The position numbers and the translations under genes were made by a program. This document shows positions 22,460 to 33,695 of a stretch of DNA of 35,135 bases, one piece after another (positions within the stretch are counted from its first letter, which is position 1; the number at the start of each line of letters is the position of its first letter). The notes below the pieces were generated by a model, which saw only the letters and a list, made by a program, of their open reading frames with translations, was not told the DNA's origin and made no database searches. Source of the DNA: Saccoglossus kowalevskii (lineage: Eukaryota > Hemichordata > Enteropneusta > Harrimaniidae); assembly GCF_000003605.2 (NCBI RefSeq), contig NW_003143807.1, positions 118,486 to 153,620 of the forward strand. Reading direction: 5' to 3'.

Positions 22460-25205
22460 TTAACTCTTTTTACTTGTTCCACTTGGATCAAATTTCGAGA
22501 TTGCCTTTTTCACCTTACAGTAATGACGGTAGTGATTGTTCCTATCGATATGAAGACGGAATGTTTTACCACAACCTGGACATGGGTGTGCTTTATCGGA
22601 AATGCTGTGTACTCGCTGCTTATGTAGTTTTAAATTATAGATACTGACACACTTCACCTGGCATTGGTCACATGGGAATGGCTTGTCACCGCTACGATGC
22701 ACTCGCATGTGAGCTGACAGCAGAGGTCGAGATGAAAAATATTTACAGCAGATTTTACATTTCACAAGTTTTGCTGTTTCAGAATGCTTGTAGGACTTCG
22801 CTAATTGTGTGAGACGGTTTTTAATGTCCAGGTTTCTAAGCATACTATACTGCGGGGCTACCAGGATCTGATCAGGCACGGGTGCGTTACTAGTGCTGGG
22901 ACCTGGCATTGGTTCATTAGTTAGAATCACACTGACTGTACTTTGATCACTAGTGAGCGGCTGCCCACTAGACTGGTCTCTGTTGTTCACTGTATTTGGT
23001 AAAGACAGCATCTGTGAATGTGTACCCCCAGCGAACACATCAGCTTGTGTGTCTGCTTGTGACACACTTATTGGTACCACAGCATGAGACAGAGACATGA
23101 CATTTTCAATTCGCATAGCTCCTGATGTTATATCTATAGAGGGATTTGCAATGGAAACACCAACATTGTTATTAAAACTGTGCATAAGTTGTTCTCGTTG
23201 GCCAAATTCCTGATGTTCCGAGCTCATTCTCCTCTCTTCCATCACTTTATTCATCTCTCTACGCATCACTCCAGAAGAACTCCTCTGTTGCTTCCTAACT
23301 GAATGGTGGTTGGTTCCCTGGAGAGTGGTGCGCTGAAAATCATGTTGCAATCTACCAACAGATTTGTTCTCTGCTGATTTAAAACTACAACTTTCCACAA
23401 TCTCAAGCTCCTCGTCTTTAATCTCTACAATTTCTCGCGTTATGTTCTGTGTTTTCTTGACTTGTGCTTTTTGCTGTTCTTTGCTCACAACACTCGGTAC
23501 TTGCTGCTCCCTCTGGCTACTCTCACCAGAGGACGAGTTACTGGTCGTACTATCAGAATTATCATGATGTAGTCGATCAAACATGGCTTCAATATCCCTT
23601 TTTGTCAGAAAGGAATTGTCTTTAGCATTGACTCGAAGTCCATCCCCAAGGTAATCCTTGATAAGATCAGCTGTTCCATAGTAACTGTTGCCATGGTAAC
23701 TGTCAGCTACTTTAAGAAACACACTGTAGCCAGGTATTGCACCCAATTCTGAAGCCTGAAAGTGATGAAAGAATCATTTCAATATTAACAACTGAGAATC
23801 GAGTTAAAGGGTGGCAATTGGCATGCAGCGGGTGCAAACAATCATTGAATTATTTTACACACGTTGTGTACTTCGCTATGAGTCCCATATCAAAAAGGAC
23901 ACAGTGCAATGACCACCACCCTTTAAGAAAAAGATTTTAGCCAGCCATCAATTACAATTAATATTTCAGTGTTTACCTTGCTTTTCTTACAATTATTATA
24001 AAAATTTCTGAGTGTTAGCATTGTGTTATAAAAACATGAGGTGTCTGAGTTTTCTTGGAAGATTAATATGTTAAGATTGAATACCACTGTTACATGTATA
24101 CAAGGTATATGTACTTCAGAATCTATATTGCCTAAGACCCTCATAGCACCATAGTCTGTGACATTTGCAGGTTTGAATTTCATGTAAAAATCAAACATAA
24201 TGCAGTGCTTGACTTAGTTTCTGGAACAACACAAAAGGCAAAAGTGAAGAAATCAAGTTTTGTTGTTGTATCAATGTTGCATTTATATACATTTAAAACG
24301 TTGAACAAATCTACTAAATTTTATTCATCTGGTTCATTTTTTTCTGTTTGAATTGCATCACCAATAGAAATGCATATAAGCTACATTTTATATTCATGTA
24401 TTGTATGCCAGATCATTGAAATACAACTGGCATATAACACCAATACACAACCACTAGGTGTTAATGAGGTTAGGCTTCTATGTTTGTCAATTACAAACAC
24501 CTGATATAAACAATAGTTATATCCATGGAAAGGGGAAGTCTCTGGCAAAAATACTGTTCAACTGAAATGTCAACAGAAATTTATATATTACTTTCATGGC
24601 AATATTTCAAATTATTTATTTATAGTTAAAGTATTCTGAGTTACTTTGAGTGTTGAAACAAGAGATAACCTTGCTGAAAGTACAGATTTACAAAATTGCT
24701 GTTTTCTCCAAATTTACTAAAATCTTAACAACGAGTCAGTGAGTAGACTACATTGATTCCATTTGTTTTATTCTGGTTGTTGAGAATATTAGCTTCTAAT
24801 TTGTAATTTGATCTTGTAAGAATGTGCCCCCTATATTTTCTAATACGTCATCCAAAAAACAAATGTGACCTCAGAGTGATACTAAAAATTGTGAAGAAAA
24901 ACTTACCATTTTAGAAATGATGAAAAGAATAATTAGAAGAAAACAAGATACTCATTTATACTTCAATGTTCATAATGGTGTACCAGTGTTCTTTTTACAG
25001 CAAGAATTAACAGTGGAAATGCTATTACAAATTTTATTAACACTAATCACACAGTCTACACAACAAAATGTTTTTTAAAAAGTTTCTGGCCAAATGCTTG
25101 CTACAAATATACAGGTTCGATGGATTTTGGCCATTACACACTTACCACTTGAAAAATAACTTTTCTCAGCAACAGGAGAGGCTCTTTTCCACCAATTGAT
25201 TCCAT
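22460..25205 (-). CDS. Three-finger zinc-finger protein, 451 aa, two coding exons
   Basis: Coding exons (minus): 25146-25205 (20 codons, starting MESIGGKEPLLLLRKVIFQV) and 22460-23755, joined in phase 0 by a GTAAGT donor and a CACTTTCAG acceptor. Residues 1 to about 85 form a compact block rich in hydrophobic and acidic residues that I do not recognise; a low-complexity Ser/Gln-rich, probably disordered middle follows. Three zinc fingers close the protein: C353-C356-H369-H373, C382-C385-H398-H403, and C412-C415-H428 with C433 (or H431) as fourth ligand. The last is therefore C2HC-like. Basic linkers and fingers point to a nuclear DNA-binding protein. The start is chosen because frames upstream in the first coding exon are closed by stops. 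I cannot name the orthologue. Other upstream exons are possible. Confidence 0.75.
23756..25145 (-). other. Intron between coding exons of the zinc-finger gene
   Basis: A 1.39-kb intron, GTAAGT to CAG. AT-rich; no repeat or RNA gene recognised. A second donor-like GTAAGT near 24902-24907 lies inside it but no exon could be built from it that keeps the frame. Confidence 0.65.
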
Positions 25206-25271
25206 ATTTTTTACAAAGAATGAATCTGTCTTTAAGAAATCCTTGGTGCTATCATGTGAACCCAGTCAATG
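25206..25271 (-). other. 5' UTR part of the first coding exon, zinc-finger gene
   Basis: The exon probably begins at 25271, after a CCTATTTGTAG acceptor. All three frames from that acceptor hit stops before the ATG at 25205, which makes this segment leader sequence and supports the chosen start. Confidence 0.5.
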
Positions 25272-25859
25272 CTACAAATAGGAACAATTTGGTGTGATAG
25301 TTATTAGTTAATATTATAACACTAAATATGCACACAGCTGCAATCTGCATGACCTGTCGTTTATCTTATTGACATAGAGTGTTAACCATGCAGTAAGAAT
25401 TTACAGGTGACAACACAGGCATAGAGGCAGACATGCAATGCAATTCACACTTGATCTATACAGATGACATTTAATCATTGTTCATGTAACAAATCTGCAA
25501 ATCTTTTCTACAGTACCATTCATAATCTGTTTGTTTTTTTTTGGGGGGGGGGGGGCATGACATGTCACAAGTGATTATGTTTTGATGGAAATTTTGCTTT
25601 CTGACAACAAATGATGCACTATATATTATATTCTATGTTTTTGTCGTCACTGATTTTTACTCTAAAAATTCTACCAGTTCAAATGCAATGTAATTTTGTA
25701 TTCTAAAAACTTTTTTCAAAACTAATTGTTCAAAAGAGGTCAAGATTTTACAGTTGGGGTTGACTGGCTGAAAGCACATATTATGGAAAAACATCTGCAG
25801 AGACTACTGATAACCAAGTAAGACATTGCTTTATTCTTGGCAGACGTCATAGAAAATAT

Positions 25860-26063
25860 TACTGTGGAATACTTTATTTTCGCTGGAATTAATTTTCGCT
25901 GAAAAGGCTTTTTGGGCATTTCGTATGGAATTTATTTTCACTAATTTTTGATGAGTTTAATGTGAAATATAGGAAAAAAAAATATATTCGCTGGATTTTA
26001 TTTTCACGGAATCATCCTTTCAGCGAAAATAAATTCCAAGCGAAAATAAAGTATTCTACAGTA
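25860..26063. mobile_element. 204-bp palindromic MITE, copy 1
   Basis: Starts TACTGTGGAATACTTTATTT and ends with the near-complement (AAATAAAGTATTCTACAGTA). Inner sections TTTATTTTCGCTGG and CAGCGAAAATAAA also pair, so the whole unit can fold as a long hairpin. The outer TA dinucleotides suit a Tc1/mariner-type target site, which is inference. A second copy of almost the same length lies at 30282-30484 in the opposite orientation. Confidence 0.8.
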
Positions 26064-26621
26064 TTTATTTTTGCTACTAGTGTTCAGACATTGGTTATAT
26101 AGACTATAATTATCACTGATAATGATATTAATTTCATTAATTTGACATTTTGAGCATATTTACTGAGTTCAAATTCACAGATTGTTCAGTGCAACATTGA
26201 GTGGTATTTTGTTATGGTACTTATCAGCGAAAATCTCGAATTTAAAACCCAGTGAATAATTAATACATTAACGCTAGTTCAATATCAGTCACGAGATTGT
26301 CCATACAATGGTATATTCTGTGCTGGCCGCCTAGCTTGTGTTCAAACGTGAAAGACCTCTCTAAACATAGAAATCAAAACTTGAATAGTTACTTAGGCAA
26401 ATATTACCAAACACTATTATATCACATGTAACGGTTCTAGTAGCTTTTTATCTACTAGTATTTACTATTCATCTAAACACGATGTCCAAGTCAAGGAGGG
26501 GACATTTCAAAGATGAATATTTATGCCTAAAATTTACATATTTGTGCATTGCGGACCGTCTACAACGTGCACAAAACCTTATTTTGTACATAGCATAATA
26601 ACGTGCAGCAAATTTACTCAC
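26064..26621. other. Presumed leader intron of the zinc-finger gene, nothing recognised
   Basis: AT-rich sequence lying between the presumed non-coding first exon and the MITE. I see no gene, repeat or RNA. Confidence 0.4.
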
Positions 26622-26750
26622 CTTTGGTTTCATTATTAACAAAAACAGTCCACGATCACGACCCCAATTTGTTGTTTTCACAATGAATAGCGCCACCAAG
26701 AGAAACAATGTAATTAAAGACCACTTAAGTTAACAGTAAAACATAAGTTA
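26622..26750 (-). other. Probable non-coding first exon of the zinc-finger gene, with a tiny uORF
   Basis: On the minus strand a strong donor, CCAAAG followed by GTGAGTAAAT, ends an exon at 26622. Splicing it to the acceptor at 25271 creates a minimal upstream open frame, MKPKH then stop, beginning with the ATG just before the donor. The 5' boundary is a guess. The exon is supported only by the splice signal and its position facing EMC6. Confidence 0.4.
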
Positions 26751-26946
26751 CGTTGACCTTTCATTCACATGTCTTCGACATCGTGTAATTTGTGTTTCAC
26801 AGAAGAGTTTTCCAAAGTGTGCTAACAGTATTTTTTTTGTGATCGTGTAAAAATACTTGTATGAGTCTGTGTACGCGACGGTATGGTGAAACAATAGCTA
26901 GGGGGATCTACTTTGATGGAGTAACGAAATCGAACAAACAAACAAG
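26751..26946. promoter_or_regulatory. Putative bidirectional promoter, zinc-finger gene and EMC6
   Basis: This short gap lies between the presumed 5' exon of the minus-strand zinc-finger gene and the plus-strand EMC6 start codon. Head-to-head housekeeping gene pairs commonly share such regions. No TATA box or named factor site stands out. Confidence 0.4.
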
Positions 26947-29900
26947 ATGGCGACGTCTAGAGGAGTGAAAAAAGGTATTTTTGTATCAAATATCGACCTC
27001 AAATATCCACAGATGTGTTATCGATGTGAAAGTGATTGTGTTTTGTTCGGCGTATTTTCAGGGACAGTTTATTTTATTTGATCTTTGACACCTAGTGTAA
27101 TTTGTTCATTTAGCGACATGTCAATATATTTTTTGTATTATGTAGCAGGCAATGCCTGGCGAGCGAACATATTCGACGGCTAGACCGGTTGACCAATCAG
27201 AATCTAGGATTTGCAGCGGAATATAAGTCGTAATACACTTTTTTGGAGACAAAGGAATTGTTCAATCAGTATACAACAAATTACACGAAATTCTGCTTCG
27301 TTCCGGCAACATAGGTTATTCCAACCAATACAGACAATTGTAACTATTGAAGCTGAGTTAGACTGTAGTTGTCTTTTGATTACATGATGACTATTAATTT
27401 CAAACTGTTCAAATAAAAGAATTACATAATCGCAAACATGCTGCAAAATTGTTTGCAAAATGTTTCTAATATTTCATTTTCAACCAACAATACTGGTGTG
27501 ATGAGTCGAATAGTGAACTCGTTTTGTAGATTGTGCAAACTCATAATTACTAATAATATACCTGACGTAACTATAGAACGTTGAAGTGTCTGAACTGGAA
27601 CCATTGAGTTTTTATTTCACACACGAGTTGAGCAGGATTCAAGGTAGTGCCATACAGAATTTATATATCATCACTGCTCAAAATGAATCGTAAAGGCCTT
27701 TCACAGTTAAACTATTTTCAGTTGGTTGTCAAAAGACTATTACTTGGTCACTGGAGGATATTTCTAAAGATGTTTTGCCATGAATGAGCTGTCTCACTTT
27801 GTATCCTTAAGTCAAGTCTACGTCACAAACTGGTCAAAATCCCCCAAACATTGCCAGCAACCAATCACAGACTAACTTAAACAATAGCTTTCCCTGATGA
27901 TAATACTTAGCAACGTTATTTCCCCCACGCTAACTTGAAAAATCTTTTGTTTTTGTCTCGTTTCCGGTCTGTCTTAGAGAATAATATGACAACCAATAAC
28001 CACTTATGATATGCTGGAAAGTGAATTTAATTTTGAATAATTACATGCAATTAATGACGTGACACATACCAACTATGTAATTTGTCACACCTCAGTTACA
28101 TTTGTCACATCTGTCAACGCTGAATTTATTAATTACATTTATGTGTATATAAAGTAATAATCTAATTGTCTTATGTGTTTGGTGCTTTTCAAACATGATA
28201 AAACAAAATCCAAAATGAGAGACTATGGCAGGATTATCTTCAAAGCAGTACATTATTTACTAAATAGTTGAACCAAATTATCATAAATATGAGATAGAAC
28301 ACAGCATCAGATGTGTTTATATTTAATTGTATGTCTGAATTTACATTTTTACAAATTTGAAATATATCTGGTAAAACAATAAGAACAGCTGAATATACAT
28401 GAAACTATATATTATATTTTCAGAACCACATGCCTATAGTGAAATTTCCCTTCGGGGGAACAGATCTGTCATGGAATACTGGTAAGAAACAATAGTCTAC
28501 TACTGACTAATTCATTATATATACATAACATATCTATAGCATTCTTTTATTATCGTACATTCATCCTAAGAATAGTGGGCAATGCTGTAATGTTCATCGA
28601 TTTTTTGTTAAAACATTGCTATACAGCAATGAAAATATTACCATTTTGTAAGTGAGCTCATCAGTTTGGTAAAACTAATCCATCTTACATAGCTCAAGGT
28701 ATTAATGAAACTTGTTTTGTCTCTACTGTAGATGCTCAATGAAACACTGCATACATGTACACAAGTAATTTGAATGTAGTCACACTGTCACCAACAGACC
28801 TTGAGATTTATTATATAATAATGCATGAAGACAACATTAGTGCTAAACTTAATAAGAAACGATTCACAACTGAAAAAAATGCTGCAAGTTCAATAATGAA
28901 ATATGAATATGTAACATGCAACTAGCGCCCTCTAGGAATGAACTAAATGTCTATTTCTCCCTATACTATGTAACATAGGAAATGTATTTAAAAACGTAAA
29001 TTGTGATTTTTAAAAAGTATCTTTTATTCTGTTTGTTTGTGTTAACATTTTTAATTGTATGATCAATGAGATTATTTGGGTGTATTATTAGATTTAAGTG
29101 TTTGTAATATTTGCTCTAAATATGAATTTGAAACTGCTAATTGGACTAACTTTGAAATAAAGTCCTAACATTTTATTTGCTAATTTATATACCACACTGT
29201 AAAAACCCGCGATCTCTATTAACTTGCACATCCAATTGATTCTAAAAAAATAGTTATTATATGTATTCTATGAATTCAGTGTTAGAAAAAAAAGGTCCTT
29301 GTATTCATGCTCAATCATTGTTATGCAAAACATGGCATGGAAATCATCATTATCAAGCAATTTGTTTTTTTCAAAAATGTTTTGTGAAACTTCTCTTGAA
29401 TTAGATCAGGAATAGGTGATTTTCCGTTCAACTGCGAGATCTTGCGAGTTGCATGAAAGACGTGTGTCGAACGTCTGCCGCAAAAAATCGAACGATTTGA
29501 TTTTGAACTTGAATTTCTTTATTTTGTAGCTCACATCGATAGTCCAATCTTCGACAGAGGAATATCGCTCTCGAGTACCCTTGTTGATTGAAGTTGCCTA
29601 TCATCAAATGTGTACAGCACATTATTAAGCATGGAAATGTCCTCCAAAATACTTTCGCGTTTGTCGAATCCCACACGATGTTTGACGACGCTATGACCTT
29701 TGTTTGTCCTGTTTTTACGTTCGATTTCACGCATAATGCGTGATTCTCGCAGTGAACGGAAAATGCTCTATTTCCAACACATCATATCAATAAACCTCAA
29801 TTTTTTCTCATGATTTGATATACTATCGGTAATAAAATTTTGTAGGACAACATTTCACAAATATCACTGAGACTCTGCGTCGCTATGATCCCAGTAAAAT

Positions 29901-32900
29901 CTTCACTGCTACAAATTTCACTGACTCACTAAAATCAGTTTAATAAAGTTTTCAAAACACTGTAAATTTCTGCCTTATTAACCAGGACATACTTGCACTG
30001 ATAACAATATGTATTGTATGATGCACACAAGAACCATGACATTTTAAGTGAATTTATAACTATGCATAAATTAATAATGCTAAAGTGCCAACAATCTTGT
30101 TGTAGGAATATTTTTTTCTCTTTTCTTTTCAATTAACTACATCATAAAATAGCAAAATTACATGATATCTAAAAGCATTTGTTTTATAGTAAATAACAAG
30201 AAAATCTGGCATGCATTACTCACAGTCCTGGGTAATTTTAGACAACAAAGGATTATTAATACAAAGTCATTTTGAAACATGTACTGTAAAATACTTTATT
30301 TTTGTTTGGAATTAATTTCCGCTGAAGGAATGATTTAGTGAAAATAAAATCCAGCGAATATACCTTTTTTCCTATATTTTACATTCAACTTGTCAAAAAT
30401 CAGTGAAAATATATTCTATACGAAACACCCAAAATGTCTTTTCAGTGAAAATTAATTCCTCCTAAAATAAAGTATTTCACAGTATTACAGAATTGTATAA
30501 ACACAAACATGGCTGAAATGTAGGGAGAGAGTTTGAACTTTGATAACTATGGTATATTATTATACATGTATAGTATGTTTTGTTTTCACAGTCGGACATC
30601 AATGTCAGCTCTGTCCGGTGCAACAGCTGGTATACTGGGACTGACTGGCTTGTATGGGTTTATATTTTATCTTATCACGTCACTATGTTTGTCTGTAAGT
30701 ATGCCTTGTTCTATGAGGTGTGAGGTTGACAATTTAATTGACAAATAACGAGGAGATATTTGATTTCAATCTGGTCTGCTTGAATCGTTGACAAGTTGAC
30801 CAAACCTGCATGAAAATGCATACATAATTGATGATGTTAACTACTTCTACAAGATTTTGCGTTATGCATGAATATCGCTATCTGAACATATGCCACAAAA
30901 ATCAAATAATTTGATTTTGAGCTTGAATTTTTTTTTTTTGTATCAGAATACCTTCTCATCAAAATTGACCATCATGAAATGTGCATAGTTCATTCTTAAA
31001 TGTAAAAATACTCCAAACAAACTTTCGTCCTAATTACATGTGTCACTATGATGAACTTTTTTGTCCGTGGTTACATGATTTCATGCATAAGGCAAAATCA
31101 AGCTGCAATAAACAGAAAATGATCTATTGAGATATGCTGTTGATATATTTAAATACTGTGTAGACTTCTTGAATATTATTAGGATGATATTTGATAAAAT
31201 TTTGACATGAAATTCTCATCTGATGGGTCAATAAATATGAAATAATTTTTTGTGTTTTTTGAGTGGGGATGTGGTATATTCTACTAGTGAATGCATTTGG
31301 TATTTGGTAAACATAATTTTTATTTATCACATAACAGAAATTTGTACAAAATGTTCATTATAAATCATTTTTTTTGTTACAGATAATGTTGGTTGTAAAG
31401 GCAGGTAGTGGCTGGAAGAAATATTTTATATCAAGGACGCCACTTTTAACGAATGGTTTTATGGGTGGATTATTTGTATCCTTTTATTACATCTGTAAAG
31501 TACAGAGATGACAAAAAAAATGGAGACTATTTGACCTCTTTGTGTCTCACCATCCACATTTCTAAGATGCGCATTCACCAATTTCTATCAAACTTACTAT
31601 TAGACATTCCAGAATGTTATACGTACAATGTATGTACATGTATTTACATTTTGATCAAATATGGCTGACTTGTGGCCATTTTGCGAACAGAAATTTTAAA
31701 ATGCATGTATTTGAAAGTGTCTGCAACACTAATCAGTTTGATCCAACCGCCACTGAAATGTAAGTAGTTGACCAAAAAGATGAGACTATTCACCTTTCCA
31801 ACTATGACATCCACAGTTATCATACTTATTTTAATGATGCATCCATGTACTAAATTTTATTTCTCTTAACCAGATTATTTACAGACATATATTCTTTTCT
31901 GGACGTATCCTTATATTTTATCTGTATACATGATACTTCAATATGATTTGTCATGTCAGTTATGACTCTGAGCTTATTTAGCATTCTTGGTTAATATGTC
32001 AGGCATATAATGAGTAGAGTGTAGTTGGCCTCAGATTCATATTCAAGTCTGGATTCCAACTTTGGATTCCAGTCCATAATATTTAGATTCCAACTTCAGA
32101 TTCAGATTCAATCCTAGGATTCAGATTCCTGTTTCAGATCCAGATTCCAACTTCACTTTTTTCTCCTAAATCCTCATTCCCAACCTTGAATTCTTACTCC
32201 CCACCTCAGATTCAGATTCCAACCTCAGATTCCTGTCTCAGATCTAGATTCCAACCTCAGTTTTTCTCCCACATCCTGATTCCCAACCTCAGATTCCTGT
32301 TTCTGTGTCAGATTCATATTCATATTCCAATGCTTGATAAGTAATTACTTATCTGATCTGAAGCTGGAACTACATGTATAACCAGAATCTAAGTGTGTCT
32401 TCACATCTGTGGTATAGGTAAGTGGGGACTAGTATGTTTTTCTATATTACACAACTCCAACAAGTTACTAGTACTGTTATGTATTGAAATACTGCTTTGT
32501 GATAGATTCATTTGTCATTCAACATTGCTGGTGAGTAGCAGACTTCCTCAGAGCTAAAATTGTACTTAGTCCTTGCAGCCTTGACGTCTTTCTGAATAAC
32601 CATAATTTTATAATTTGTAACTTGGTGTTACATGCAGTTGCAGTACTGCCTTCATATACGGTCTCCCATATTTGGCTTCATTGTCACCTATTTGTATACA
32701 ACAAAGTATATAGGTATTTATACTGTTACCAATCAATCTAACTGCAACACAAAAGTAAACAGATGAAAAGTATATGTGTATATATGATGTCATGGCTTAT
32801 TAAAAAATAACTATAAAACTGATTTCAAAACATGTAGGAATTACTACTTTTTACAGTGCAACACTGGAATAACATTTAAAAAATGTAACTGCAATTGTCA

Positions 32901-33695
32901 AAAGTAAATGCTATTATGCATATTGCTTGCTTGGGGAATTATTAAAAGGGTGAGCAAGTTGAGTAAAAATCAGATGTTTTTAGTCTTATTAGTGTGTGGT
33001 ACACAGTTGCAAATTGCAAAATCTTGGTCTTAATGACTGCCCTCATCTGAAAGCTACTTTGCATATATTTTGCATTTATTTAAATGGGGTGTGTAGAATA
33101 GGGCAGGGCTTAATGACAGCAAATATTCAGTGTGTTGCTTGACCATTTCATCGTCTTACCCGACCATTTCATTTTGTTCACAAACTTGAGGGACGCATTA
33201 AACATTTGGCAGCCAAATGTTGTACATACATGTATTAGTAATCTCGTACTTCAAACTGATATCTCTTATTTTGTTTGGCGAAAATAGAATTGTCTGTGGA
33301 CATCAACACAGCAACAATTAAACATAATAAGATCATAGACCGCCACATTAAGAACATTTTACCAAGCATTTCACTTCATTTGTACATGTGAAACTGAGAC
33401 CTATTTGGTTTAAAAACAATTAAAGTTCTTGTATATACTACTACATGTAGACGGAATATTTTATCATTAGTCAGCTCATGTGAAATAACAAAGCAGTTAT
33501 TTTCTTCCTTAAGTTTGAAATTAATAATTTGCCACTTTGATGAGATGTGACACTGACGCCAATGCAATGCAATGAAAATGAATTTTGAAAGTCACAATAA
33601 TGCAAAAGCTGCTTTGTGTGTTGAACATTATTTTTTTGCATTATTCCTTGACTGACTTTTCTAGGTTTTTATACGGTATGGTTCATGTGTATTGA
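26947..33695 (+). CDS. EMC6: ER membrane protein complex subunit 6, 110 aa, six coding exons
   Basis: EMC6 (TMEM93) is a small membrane subunit of the ER membrane protein complex, which inserts transmembrane segments of client proteins into the ER bilayer. Coding exons: 26947-26974, 28424-28481, 30592-30694, 31383-31475, 31885-31904 and 33665-33695, all with GT-AG borders. Together they give exactly 333 nt, 110 residues plus TGA, the same length as human EMC6. The core [20 protein letters not shown] and the C-terminal [12 protein letters not shown] match the vertebrate protein as I remember it. Three hydrophobic segments are visible: about 35-55, 59-70 and 87-108. The fifth coding exon is only 20 nt. 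Introns 4 and 5 both use the weak donor GTATCC. An AATAAA lies 115 nt after the stop. Confidence 0.95.
26975..28423 (+). other. Intron 1 of EMC6
   Basis: A 1.45-kb AT-rich intron, GTATTT donor and TATTTTCAG acceptor. Two minus-strand open frames near 27204-27604 overlap each other and show no motif; I treat them as chance. Confidence 0.85.
29409..29777. mobile_element. R1: 369-bp repeat with imperfect terminal inverted repeats of about 50 bp
   Basis: The left end (GGAATAGGTGATTTTCCGTT onwards) and the reverse complement of the right end (GGAAATAGAGCATTTTCCGTT onwards) match through the block TTTTCCGTTCA-CTGCGAGA and on towards GCATGAAA/GCGTGAAA, with small indels. Two diverged relatives occur in this window (about 30850-31125 and 20555-20712). 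An open frame of 67 codons on the minus strand at 29531-29734 is damaged in the other copies. Family unknown. Confidence 0.6.
30282..30484. mobile_element. 203-bp palindromic MITE, copy 2
   Basis: Starts TACTGTAAAATACTTTATTT and ends AAATAAAGTATTTCACAGTA. Its reverse complement aligns along its whole length with copy 1 at 25860-26063, including the inner TATATTCGCTGGATTTTATT block and the AGGAAAAAA run. Differences are scattered substitutions. It lies in intron 2 of EMC6, about 108 bp before exon 3. Confidence 0.8.
30695..31382 (+). other. Intron 3 of EMC6
   Basis: A 688-bp intron, GTAAGT to TTTTTTGTTACAG. Much of it is the diverged R1-family copy listed separately. Confidence 0.9.
30850..31125. 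repeat. Diverged copy of the R1 family
   Basis: Aligns in the same orientation with R1, from GATTTTGCG..ATGCATGAA through ATTTGATTTTGAGCTTGAATTT to the right end CAGAAAATGATCTATT. The central part is heavily mutated and the outer left arm is not evident. Bounds are approximate. Confidence 0.6.
31476..31884 (+). other. Intron 4 of EMC6
   Basis: A 409-bp intron with a GTATCC donor and a TTATTTACAG acceptor. A plus-strand open frame at 31453-31668 reads out of exon 4 in another frame and is not coding. Confidence 0.85.
31905..33664 (+). other. Intron 5 of EMC6
   Basis: A 1.76-kb intron with a GTATCC donor and a GACTTTTCTAG acceptor, phase 2. Its left part holds the GATTCC-type minisatellite. 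Beyond that I see only AT-rich sequence. Confidence 0.85.
32028..32322. repeat. Degenerate GATTCCAACCTCA minisatellite
   Basis: Repeated words AGATTCC, CAGATTC, CCAACCTCAG and CCTGTTTCAGAT recur across about 295 bp with irregular spacing. A longer sub-block containing CACCTCAGATTCAGATTCCAAC-like sequence appears to have been duplicated. Strand asymmetry is strong (pyrimidine-rich plus strand). Located within intron 5 of EMC6. Confidence 0.8.

Larger units (their letters stand above)
28482..30591 (+). other. Intron 2 of EMC6
   Basis: A 2.1-kb intron from GTAAGA to a TTTTGTTTTCACAG acceptor. It contains the full R1 repeat (29409-29777) and the second palindromic MITE copy (30282-30484). The rest shows nothing recognisable. 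Confidence 0.9.

Noticed and set aside
24898-25000. Extra coding exon of the zinc-finger gene ending at the GTAAGT near 24902-24907 (minus)
   Set aside because: No acceptor gave an open exon preserving phase 0, and the two-exon model joins without it.
29531-29734. 67-codon minus-strand frame as a real gene in EMC6 intron 2
   Set aside because: It lies wholly inside a repeat whose other copies do not keep the frame; recorded as a finding only.
31885-31977. EMC6 ending by read-through after FWT in the fifth exon
   Set aside because: That would give an unrelated tail, whereas splicing at GTATCC to 33665 restores the exact conserved C-terminus and the 110-residue length.
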